This document shows positions 13,501 through 25,100 of a DNA stretch of 64,000 nt, piece after piece. The DNA lies in the NCBI RefSeq assembly GCF_014898055.3, contig NW_023603184.1:34533359-34597358 (forward strand), written 5' to 3'. The notes beneath the pieces were generated by a model. That model made no database searches, had not been told where the DNA came from, and worked only from the letters and a program-made list of their open reading frames with translations. The stretch's first letter is position 1. Each line of letters starts with the position of its first letter. This stretch comes from Talpa occidentalis (Eukaryota; Chordata; Mammalia; Eulipotyphla; Talpidae). The position numbers were made by a program, and so were the translations under genes.

Positions 13501-16500
13501 GAGATGTGGGGGGTCAGAGGATCTACTAGAAACACAGCAGGGAACAGAACAGGCAGACTGACTGAATACACTACTGAGGGGAGCAGCGGGCGAGACAGGA
13601 GAGGTCTGTCTCGCCATGTGGGTTGCTCCCTGGCCGGCCAGGGATCGAACTCGTGTTGCAGAGGCTGTGGATTGCTTCATAGTGCAGTGCTTAACCCCTT
13701 GCGCCACCAGGGAGGCCCTTAATTTGTCTTCTTAACCTTCCAACTCTGTTCCTTGTTTAGCTGGGCTCCCTTGAACAGCGAATGACATCATTATCTTATC
13801 TGCTGAACTTCTTTCCAGAAGTTTGCATTCATCCTTTTCTCTCTCCCTAATTCCACCACATCCAACCTATTGCTAAATCTTTTCCATACTTCTGCCTCTA
13901 AATATATCTCAAGTCTTTTTTCCCGTCCGTCTCCAACATCCCACCCTACGGAGTACTGGTATTTTATCCTATCTCTTTAATTTGGTGAGGTAGTGGTGTT
14001 ATTCCTGTGGTTGGAGAAAAGTCAAGTTGTTTCTATCACCAAAAGCAACTCCCAACCACACGGTGGCGCTGTTGAGCGCCTCGCTGCCTGATGGAGCCGC
14101 ACAACTGACTGCACTGCTGTGAGAGGCCAGGGGGGGCACTTTGAAAAAGGATGAATCCATGTCCCTCTGTTCTTGGATACCACCTATGCTAGGTTCCCAC
14201 TCTCTTGATTTTCTCAGTTCTCAGTTCTTGGTGCCTCGTCCCCTGGTTTCCAAACACCTCCTCCAAGTTTGCAAACACATTATTGTCCCCAAACTCTCTT
14301 CCACTTTCTGGTTGCAGAGATGCTCGTAGGGGATAAGTAGATTGACTTTTCACTCCTCAAAATGTAATTGGGTGGAGTCTGGTTATGTGAGTCTCAATCC
14401 TTGCTCTGCCACTGTGTGATTACTGATAAATTGCTAATCTCTCTGAGCCTCAGTTTGTTTGCCATCCAAAAAGGCTAATTAGCGATTTCTATCTCAAAGG
14501 GTTCTGTGAAAATTAAAATGACTTGACATAGCCAAGTAATTGGCACTGTGCCTGGCATGTGGGAAGGCGCATACTGTATTTCATGCTATGCTGCATCCAC
14601 ATTTCTGTTCTATTTTGCTGCTTTGCGCATACCTTAACATCTCTGAACTTACGAGGTATATTAAGATTGAGTTTAGAGGGCCTCCCAGATGGTGCAGCGG
14701 TTGAGCGCTGGGCTGCGAAGCTGCCCGCAGCCTCTGCAGCGCCGGTTCAATCCCCCGCCACCGGCGAGGGTCCCACAGGGCGCGCAGACCTCACCTGCCA
14801 CCCGCTGCTCCCCTCAGCAGTGTACTTCAGTCCTTCTGCCTGCTCTGCTCCCCGCTCTGGCTCTGGTGAATTCTCTCACCCTCCCATGCTTCTGACTGTA
14901 CCCAGTGCATGTATAAACAAAACAAACAAACAAACAAATAAATAAATAAATAAAACATGCCTCTATTAAAAAAAAAAAAAAGATTGAGTTTAGATGGCAT
15001 CATTTTTTAACTTGTGATACATAAAAGTCGTGGTGCTTCTTAACTGCCGGTGGTGTCTTAGCTCTGATGAGGTGCACGTTGGTCTTATTCCTGTTCTTGG
15101 AGATAGCAGAGTTGTTTGTATTCCCAAAGGTAACTCCTCAGATCATTTTCTAGCTCCATATTTGCCTGACAGCTTCTTTCCTTTAATCCTTGAGAATGAA
15201 AGGCACATTGTACACTCTTCTTGTTACCTCTTCTGCTAGAGAGAGGCAGGCAGGAAGATCCCGGAAAACTTTCATAGCTGATAGGGATTCTGCTGGCCTC
15301 GAGCATGTCACTCCCTTGCCTTTGCATGTGCTGCTATATCTGCTTGATGTGCATCTTGCTCTTGGAAGATTAACTGCAGAACACGTTCAGCTTTGGCCAG
15401 CTTCCCTGGCCTCTTCTCCCTTTGCTATGCCAGGATGAAGGCTCCTAGGGGCTTGAGGAGCATTTTTCTCACTGGTTTGTGATTGTACATTTATATCTGT
15501 TTCTACCACCATATTGTGAACTTCTGAGTGTAGAATCCTTTCTGTCTTACTCACTCTTGTCTCCCCTGGAGATCAGCACAAGCCCTGGTATATGGCAGCT
15601 GCCTGGACATTGACCAGGGGTCCAGTAAAGTGTTCCATGAGTGAAGGAATAAATTCATGGCTTGAACCCTGTTTCCACTCTGGACCCCAACTCTCCCCAA
15701 ATACCTACCCCTTCTTTTTTATGCACTTTCTGACGCCTAACCCTCGCCTGTCTTTAGAATCCAAGCTGGAGAGCATCAGGAAGGACATTCTTATGCAGGT
15801 ACAGGATGAGTGCAGGATTTACAGTCAACAGCTAATGGCAGAGCTCACAGACTTCATGGAGGCCTTCCAAACCATCAGCATGGACATTCACACCATTGCA
15901 CGCTGCTCCCAGAAGGTGGGCTCTTTCCATCTTTCCTTCCCAGCTTATCCAGGGCCCAAATGCTCCCCATACTCTTCAGGTCTCAGCTGAGCTCACAACA
16001 GGAACACTGCTTAAGAGCATGCCCTTAATGATTCTCGGCCTGTTCTTGTGGCTCTTGGTTGCTTGTGGCAGGGAGATGCCTGCTTTTGGAAACACACTTC
16101 TGCTCTCTGACAGTTGGGTAGGGATATAAGCACTGCCTCCAGGGTAATGATTTGGTGGGGGCAGAACTATGCTGTCTTCAGAGAGACCTGAGTCAGATGG
16201 GGATCTATTTTTTTAATATTTATTTTATTTATTTGTGTACATTAGAGCTGGGGTGTAGGCCAGAAGTGTGGGGTGGTGAGAAGATTTACCAGAGACAGAG
16301 TGAGAAGCAGAACAGGTGGACTGACTGAAATACACTGCTGAGGGGAGCAGCGGGTGAGACAGGAGAGGTCTGCTGTTCCATGTGGGTCACCTCCCTGGCC
16401 GGGGATTGAACTAGTGCTGCAGTGGCTGCCAATAACTTCATAGTGCTGGTGCTTAACCCCTTGCACTACCAAGGAGGCCCCAGATGGGGATCTAATCCCA

Positions 16501-19500
16501 GATTGCCCCTGATCCCAATTGGCTTAAAAGTGACTGCTGGGGTCTGGAGCCTTGGGCAAGTGGGAGTGCCCCTCAGGGGTGGGTTCAAATAGGCATGCAG
16601 GGTTGTGGGGGTACTGGTCTCATGCCGTAGTCCCTGCAGTTGAACGAGGCCAACGAGAAATACTTGGCACTGGAGGAGAGAATGGAATACGTGTGGTCAC
16701 TCCATGAACTCATCCGCAAACACTTAAGCCACTTCAGTGCTGAGAATGAGGAGCTGGACATGATGGTGAGCAGGTGATTCAAGGGATCTCTGGTCCCTCC
16801 CAATTCCTCCCCACAACCACATCTACTTGGCTGCCTTCTGCTTCCTTGCAGCTTCTGGATATGTGGGAGGCATTTCAGTTTGAGAAAAACCAGGCCTCAG
16901 AGCTCCTGCTCAGCAAGCGACACGCCATCATCCCCAAGCTGCAGCAGCTGATGACAGCGGCGCTGGCAGAGCTGGAAGGCCTGCTTCGAAAGGCCCTGTC
17001 TGGCCCCTTCATGGATCCCCAGCAGGAGCAGAGGGCTGTTGAGCGCCAGCTCATCTCCCTGGAGCGTCAGTTCCAGAACACAGCCAAGCACCTCAGTGAA
17101 CTGCGCCATGCCTTCGCCACCTTCACAGGTATACCCAAGAGCCCCGCTTCCTCCTGCTAGACCTTCCCACTGAGCTGAGGGCTGGAACTCAGGGCCTATG
17201 TCCTGAGTGATCCTCAGCGAGCTTTGGGAATCACACACCTTCATTAGTCCTGTTATAAATAATAAATTGCAAGACAAAATTGTCAGCCATTGGGTATGTC
17301 AAGTGTTGTGCCTAGGGTAGGGATGCAGGGGGCTCACGGTCTGATGGGAAAGGCAGATAGGTTCCATTAGAATGCTGTGGGGACTGAGGACTAAAAACCA
17401 TGCAAGAGAAATGGAAGGAGTCTTCCATGCAGTATGTAGCCTGCTCTGTCCAGCCCTGCCCCAGGCAGCAGGTGCTGGGTGAAAACAGGGCTTGATGGTC
17501 AACAGCCACTGCGTCCAGCAAGCGTGGCATAGAGAGGTGGCTGCTGAGTGCCTCTTTGGCTCCCAGGAGGAGACCAGGATGGAGCTACTGGCTTAGCGCT
17601 TCTATACAGTGGTGCAGCTAGGCCAGTTCCCTTCACACGTAAAGACCTCTGTGGTCTTAGCGTTCTTGCTCAGATGCAGTCACATGCTGAATTCAAGTGA
17701 ATAAGATGAAATTTGTTGTAATATCCTTGAAGTACCATAATGATTATGCTTTGCAAATTACATTTGACACGTGTCTCACAACTGAATATAAATTATTAAG
17801 AACTGACCAGTAGCTTGTGAAATGGAGGAAGGGAATAGTGGCCAGAGGTAAACACGGCAGGGAGTGTCAAAGATACCGTTTATACCTGATGGTGCTTTCT
17901 GGCCCTTGTGTTCCTGTGGTGGGCCAGACCTTTTTCATATGCATCTCATTGAACTCATTCATTCATTCAACATGTATTAGTTGAGTGCCTGCTGTGCACC
18001 AGGGTTGAGGTTTATCAAGGAACAAATGACAAAAGCCCCACCCTCGTGGGCCCAACATTCTAACTGGGGGAGAAAGACCGTGTAAGGGGAATCAAGCACA
18101 CTAAGAAGGGTAGATAAACATTTCTAATGGGATGGTCTGCGTAGGCCTCATTCAGAAGGTGATGCTGGAGCAAGGACTTGAATTTGGTGAGGGAGCGAGC
18201 CACATGCTTCTCTGAGGGAGCAGTGTTCCAGAAAGAATGGACTGCCTGTCCAAGGCTCTGAGCAGGGAGGGAGCATGCCTGGTGTAGCTGAGAAGCACTC
18301 AGGTCTGGTGTGACTGAGAAGAGTAAGCAAGATGGAGACTAATAGAAGAGGAACCCTTCCGTTTCACTGCCATCACATTTTCTAGACATTCTTTCCTTAG
18401 AATAATTGTCTCCGCCTCCATGGTTGTCCAGAACAATTTTAGGCACCACCCCTCCCCCAAGAACTTTTTGGACCCTCCCTTATGTCCTTATGGGCTCTTG
18501 TCTGACCATTCCCATTGTCCCTATGCCACCCCCACACCACTCCCTGCACATACGCAGCCCCAGCCTCATCCAGTCCTGTCCCTCAGGGCATCCGAGTCCC
18601 GTGACTGTGCCGGCCTGCGGGACTCGGCCCATCGTGCAGCAGCAGCGCATCTGGCACCTCTACCGACTCATCTCTGAAAATATCAGTGAGTGGAAGTGCA
18701 TGGCCTTCGCCAAGGTGCTGGCACCCACCCTTGGAACTCCTGCCTGGGAATCTGGAGGTTTGGGGGTGGGGAAGGGTCTCCAGCTGACTGTGAATCCCTC
18801 ACCCTACAGTTCAGCCTGGCTATGGCCAAGGAGAAGACGGATGGCTGGCTGACAGAGGCGGCAAGGATGAGTGCAAACCTGGGGGTGCCCAGCCCCGTTC
18901 TGCAACGCTGCATGCGCATGCTGGAGGAGTTCCGCAGCTATCTGCCTTTGCTTAACAAGTTAGACAGCCTCTCCCTGCAGAACATCAACTGCCATGCTCT
19001 CCTGCGAGGTGTGTTTGGGTCAGGAAGGACATAAGTGTGAGAAGCTGCAACAACTGAGATCCCTGTTGCTCCTGTTGGAAACACCTTCTTCCCTAGGTTG
19101 CTCCCTGCCTTCCCCGACAGGGACAAACATTTCCAGCCTCCCTCACTACCATGTGGGTCCTCTTTGCTGACCTGGGCTGGGCACAGGTTGGAGTCTTAAA
19201 TTTGAACTGAGTTACACTTTGAACCTTAAGTTCTGGGTTCTCCGCTCTGCTCTGTGTTGGGCAATGAGATGTGCTGTCCGGGATCGGAAATGAGGTGGGC
19301 TGGCCTGGGCTGGCCTGGGCTTTGTGTCAGGGACCTGGGCTCTGAGATATGGGCTGGACTTTGCCAAATACTGGGCATTGCTCTGACTTGTCCCCTCTGT
19401 CTCCAGCCTTAGGGCTGGACAGTATCCACAACATAGAACTTCTAACACTGGGCCAGCTGCTCTCGTGTCCACTACTGGAGTTTGCAGATCGAATCAATCA

Positions 19501-22125
19501 GGTGGGACACATAGTGGGAAGGGAGGTGGTGCAAGTCCTGGACCTGCTGGCTAAGATCTAATAGAGCTAGTTGAGGTCCAGCAGCCCTTGAGACATGGGG
19601 CCAGTAGATACTGGCAAGTAGAAGATTGGATGGGGGTTTAAAATTGCCAGGGCTGCCTGAAAGCTGAGCATGGTCTCCTTAAGGTTCCAGATGGGTGTCT
19701 GATGGGTGGTTCCAGATTCTGTGACTCAGTGTCTCCGAGAGAAAGCAAGTGGGTAGCAGCCCTGCAATCGTGGGCATATAGGATGGCAGTTGTTCCAAAG
19801 AAGCACAAGCCGAGTAAGGTGTTACCTGCTCAGCTGGAGCCCGAAGAGTGGGTTTCAAGGCAGAACACACTGGCCCAGAGTGTGCTGCTGAGAATCTGTC
19901 TTTGAACCCTGAGGCCTGTTCCTCCTTTATCTCCAAGCCTTCCACTCCTGTGAGCCCTGGCCCTGAGTCCCAACTCCGAGGCTATCCTCTGGGCCATGAC
20001 CCAGTCCTGGTTCCTGAGACCCAGCTCTTCTAGCTCTGGCAGGGTGAAAGGGAACGAATTCAAACCCAAGAGACCCTCCGGCAGCTGCAGCGAGCCTGGG
20101 AAACACACCAACTGCGTCTGCTCAACTTCATCCTGCATGTGCCCTATGAGCCCCCAGCCTATGAGCGCTCCAAGAAGCAAATGCTTCGCAGTCCCCATTG
20201 GAAGGTAGTGGAAATGGATAGTGGCACCTTCATTCTTTCAGGTGAGACCCAGCCCTTGTGGCCCTGTGCCAGTCCCAAAGATGGGGTGGGGGGAGGGAAG
20301 CGGGAGGGGACAGAAGGGACTGGGGGAGCATAATCCAGCTTGTCCACCAGGCCCTGCCCAATCTGGCTTCCCTGGTCAGGCCCATCCTTGCTGGACAGCC
20401 TGAGACATCAGTCTGTTCCGAGATAAGTTTTTCCATCTAGCACCCATACATTCTTAATCTTCTTGGGGGCCTACCCCATGCCTAGCCTCTTCTGCAGAAG
20501 TCCTTCCCTATTGAGTGTACTAAGACTTTCCTCCTGCCACATTGCTCCACCTTTCAGTGCTCTGTCTCTAGATTGTGCCCTGCTACCTTACTATTCTCTT
20601 TTATCCCCATGTCACCTGCCTCCTCTAGGCCAAACACAGAAGATGCTGAGGTTAAAAGACAAAAGTCTTGTCCCTCAAGAGCTCCCAGTCCAGTGAGATG
20701 GGTCAATAGAATAAGGACAGGTGCATGACTGCACACCTAGCTGAGGCTGTAGCGTTTCAGAATGGCGACCAGCTTCGAAGGATCAGGGAGTCAGAGAAAT
20801 CTTCCCTTTCCATAGGTAGAGGCCTCATGCTGATATCTTAGGAGTAGGCATTTGCCAGACTTGCAAGGAGAGAAAGACATTCCAGGCAAAGGCAACAGTA
20901 TGTGTATGGACGTCCAAATTAGCGGAAGGCCACTAGAGAAATTCTCTTTTCCTGCACAGTTGAACCCAAGTGTAAATTCAAAAAGTCAAGAGGGAAAGCA
21001 TAACATACGAGGCATACATTGGCTAAAGATTTTTATTTTAGCTTAAACTGCATAAATGTATCTTTATGTCCTAAACTTTTAACATAAGGACAAGAGCTTT
21101 GAGTTCCAGTCAACTGATGGAATTTCCTCACTGCGTTCTTGCCTTAGTACATTGTCTCCAAGCTCTGCTTTGAGTTTCTGTAAAGTTGAGCAGTGACATG
21201 AAGACACTTGTGAAGTTGCCTGAGTCCAGAACTTTTCAGGATTTTTAATATCATTTTCTAGTTCTTAAAAATTAACTTGCCTATACCTAATATAATATCA
21301 TGTTTTTAAGAACTCACCTTTACTGAAATCTTTCATAGTTTCCATAGAACCAGTAAGTCATACTAGCGGTTAACATACTATCAGCAAATGCTATCGTTAA
21401 ATTATAGTTCATATAAACAAGTCTGCAAACACAGACTGAATGTGTGGTGAACATGCATTCAGCTAGTAGAAAAATGTGGTTGTGTCTTCTAGAGAATAAC
21501 ACAGGATCTGTGAGTTTCAGTGTGCTTGGGCTATCAGTCATCCCTGCCCCTGTTCATCTGACTGCCAGCCCAGCTGAGCTCAGCTGAGCCTACTCTTCCT
21601 TAGATTGTAATAGCCTGCAGGATTCCATCCAAGAAAGTCTTCAGGTGTTGTACAAGATCCTGGCCACCCAGAAGACAGGAGACTCACACAGAATAGCCTT
21701 GGAGTGGGTGACCATCATGCATGGCCTGGGTGAGTGCAGGCTTCTAGCTGGGCTGATGTCGGGACCTGCAGGGCGATGGCTCAGAGGAGTGGGGGAGGGG
21801 AAGGTGTGACAGACAGTGAGGACTTCCTTCAGGACCATTTCTTGGGCTGAGGTGTCCAGGTCTTTATTCACAGGGAAGTTCTTCTCCTAGCAAGGGTCCT
21901 GATGAGCAGAGTATTTTGGCTGGGTTGGTGGGTCACCCCAAGAAGTCAGGAGCAAACTGGACCCCTTGCAGAAGCTAGACCCTGCATCTTCCTCCAGCTG
22001 CAACTTCCTTCCTGGTTGTTCACACAGGTGCCCTGCTGGAAATGTGGGTGACATTCCAGCAGAAGTGGATTTTTCTGAATAAAGTTCTGCATGAGATGAA
22101 GATCCAGTTTCCTAGTTTTGAGCTG
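1537..22125 (+). CDS. DNHD1: DNHD1 tail and linker exons (15 exons)
   Basis: Exons: 1537-1693, 6193-6447, 6552-6689, 6819-6870, 10468-10733, 11129-11372, 15758-15915, 16640-16765, 16852-17128, 18587-18714, 18810-19008, 19407-19501, 20043-20241, 21604-21729, 22028-22125. Together they encode about 839 residues. The content is mostly helical and rich in Gln, Glu and Leu, as expected for a dynein tail. A short acidic run (EEDEEEDT) opens the exon at 10468. The region from about 15758 to 17128 looks coiled-coil-like ([34 protein letters not shown]). The block 18587-22125 matches the linker that crosses the AAA ring in dyneins. The 6819 acceptor was chosen over the stronger-looking one at 6835 because only 6819 keeps frame with the 10468 exon. 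Confidence 0.88.
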
Positions 22126-25100
22126 GTAGGGAGAGGGGAGGGGTGGTGAGGCAGGGTGGAAAAGGGCTCCCGAGTAGCAGGGCTCCGGGTGGGAGTGGGA
22201 ATGGCCGCTTTGTATCTGCCCTCACTTTTACCATCTCTTTCACCACAGCACAATCGTTTCAAAGCCTGGGATGATTACTTTCGGACCCTGATGCGGATCT
22301 CTGTAGCTGACCCTCTGGTTCTGTCACTTATAGTGCCCAGTGTCAAGCGGAACCCTTACTTCCAAGGCCAACAGCTGCAGCAGCAGCTGCAGGCAGGCTC
22401 GATGGAGCTCGAGGGTATCATCATGGCTTTGGAGAGTGTGCTGTATGATGTGTGTGCCCACTTCCCCCGCCTCTTTTTCCTCAGCAACAGTGAGCTGGTG
22501 GCTCTGCTGGCTGCCCCGCTAGAGCCATCTGAGACTCAGCTGTGGGTAGGACGCTGCTTTCCTCACGTGCACGCTGTGAGCTTCCAGTCCATCTCAACTG
22601 ATAAGAAAGACGAGGATGAGCAAGAGCTGAGCCTGAGCACGCAGATTCAGGTGGAGGCGCTTGCAGTGATAGGGGCAGATGGGGAGGAGGTGAAGCTGCA
22701 AGGGTCCCTTCCTCTGCATCCGGATCTCCCCAAATGGCTGGCCTCGCTTGAGAAGGGTCTGCGTCTGACCCTGGTGCACATGCTGCAGGACTGTGTGGCT
22801 GCCCGCCTTGCTCTGGGCCCATGTCTAGATGAGACGTTCAAGCAGCTGCCCCAGCAAAGCCAGTTGCTCCTGCAACAGAGCGTCCACCGCTGGCTGGATT
22901 TAGTTCAGGCCTTCCCGTGGCAATGTGTGCTGGTAGCAGAGGAGGTGATATGGAGGGCTGAGATGGAGGATGCTCTGCTAGAGGGAAGGAAGCTGGCCAT
23001 GGTCCAGAGGCATGTGCGCAAGCTTGAGGTACTGGTGTATTTTGCACGGGCCCAGAGGGCCTCCCAAGGTAGGCAGCCCCTGTCCTCTGCCCGCCAGAAC
23101 AGCCTGTTGGGTGCTCTGCTGGCTATGGCGGTAACTCACCGGGATGTAGCACAGCTGCTGCAGCAGCACCAGGTCAGTGATCTGACAGACTTCCACTGGG
23201 CCCGTCAACTCAAATATTACCTGGGGTCACCTCACGCCAGCCCGCAGAGCCCCCTGCAGAATCTCAAGACTGTCCTATCTACTGAGACCTCTCTGTCTCC
23301 AGCTGCATGCTGGGTAAATGTTCTGGGCCGGTCCTTCCCGTACAATTATGAGTACCTGGGTCCCAAGCTGGAGTCTGTACCCAGCCTGCTGCCTGAGCGG
23401 CCAGCCCTTATCCTGTTACTGGCCCTGGAAGAGGTGGCCTGTGGGACCCTATTGGGCCCAGATGGTGTGGGCAAGACAACTACAGTGAAGAGCCTGGCAC
23501 AGGCCTTAGGTCGCCAGCTGGTGGTGATGTCCTGCTTGCCTCAAGTAGAGGCCCAAAGCCTAAGCAAGTACCTGAATGGTGCCTTGCAAGGTGGTGCCTG
23601 GCTGCTCTTGAAGGCTGCTCAGCACCTGCCTCTTGGCTTGCTCTCTGCCCTGGGCCAGCGGCTGGCTGAACTGCAACACCTCTATGCCCCGCTGTACCAG
23701 AAGGCTTCCCAAAGCCTCAGCACCATCGACCCCACCCAGCCCCAGCTCCTTGGCCATGGCTTCTTCGAGATGCACCGTGTGACTGTGTGCCTTGGTTATG
23801 GCTGTCTTCTGACACTGCGCTCCCTGAGCCTCGCTGTGCCTGCCAACCTGCACCTGCTACTGCGGCCTGTGGCACTGAAACTGCCTGACCTGCAGCAAGT
23901 GGCAGAGCTGACCCTGCTGGGTGCAGGGATGCGAGACCCCTCCCGCATGGCTACCCGCCTGTCCAAATTCTTCACCCTAGAGCAGAAACTGGTGTCCAGG
24001 CCCCTGCCCTGCCGCTTGCCACTGCTCAGAGAGGTACTGGAAAACATGATACAAGCACTAAATGTAACACAAGAGGGCCCCAAGTCTCAGCAGGTGCGCA
24101 GTCTGGCTGCCATCGAGGAGGCTGCCCTACTTCGTGCCCTGCTGTGCTCACCTCTGTTCAACATCCTTGATAGGAACCGCTTGTACAGCCTCCGGGAACT
24201 GCTCTGTGGAGTCTTCCCTAGTGCCAGCCAGGTGCTGGCGGAGCCTGTGACCCACAGGCTGAAGAGGTCACTTACAGTGGAGAAATTACAGCAGGTAGGC
24301 CTGTATCCCAATCCTGATATTTTGGGCTCCCTGGAACAGCTGAGCCAGGCCTTGGGGCGGGCCTCGGGCATTTTACTCCTGGGCCCAGCTGGCAGTGGCA
24401 AGACCAGTTGTTGGCACAGCTTATTTAAGATCCAGAATCATCTGGCTGCCATGGAGGACGCTTCAACGGTGAGCTACCAGCCTGTGGAAATAACTCACCT
24501 GTATCCCAGTGGTCTCTGCCCCCAGGAGTTCCTGGGATGGCTCGAGGGCCCTTGCTGGCACCAAGGCATTTTCCCCAGGCTGCTCCGTGCCACCACTCAC
24601 TATGAGTCTCTGGGCCGAAAGAAGCAGGCACAGCCATTGGTGGGAATCCAGCACTGGATAATATGTGACGGTGCCCCCAGTACTGCTTGGCTGGACTCTA
24701 TCACTTGCCTTCTGAGCAGCCCCCCTCAGCTTAGCCTCCCCAATGGCCAGCAGATAGTACGCCCCCCAGGGACTTTCCTTTTGCTGGAGATGGGAGATGC
24801 GACAGGCATATCCCCCACAGTGGTGGGGCATTGTGCCCTAGTCTGGTGTGGTGGGGAGCAGACTTGGCAGGGTATGCTCAGTGTCCTGATGGCAGCCCTG
24901 CCCCAAGATTACCGCCTGCAGCCCCAGACAGTCAGTGAGCTCAACCACCTGGCCGAAGTGCTGGTGCCTGCAGCGTTCCGATTCCTCAGCTGCCAGGGTG
25001 CCAGCTCTGTCCTGCAGGTGCACGGGCAGCAGGCCCTTTGCCGGGGCGTGGCTGAAGTCACCACCCTGACCCGTGTCTTGCGTTGCCTGCTTGACGCCCA

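Larger units (their letters stand above)
11373..15757. other. DNHD1: DNHD1 intron, 4.4 kb
   Basis: Contains MIR-like pieces (about 13265-13385 and 14360-14580) and two SINEs (13444-13719 and 14678-14979). Nothing else recognised in 11400-13250 or 15000-15750. Confidence 0.55.
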
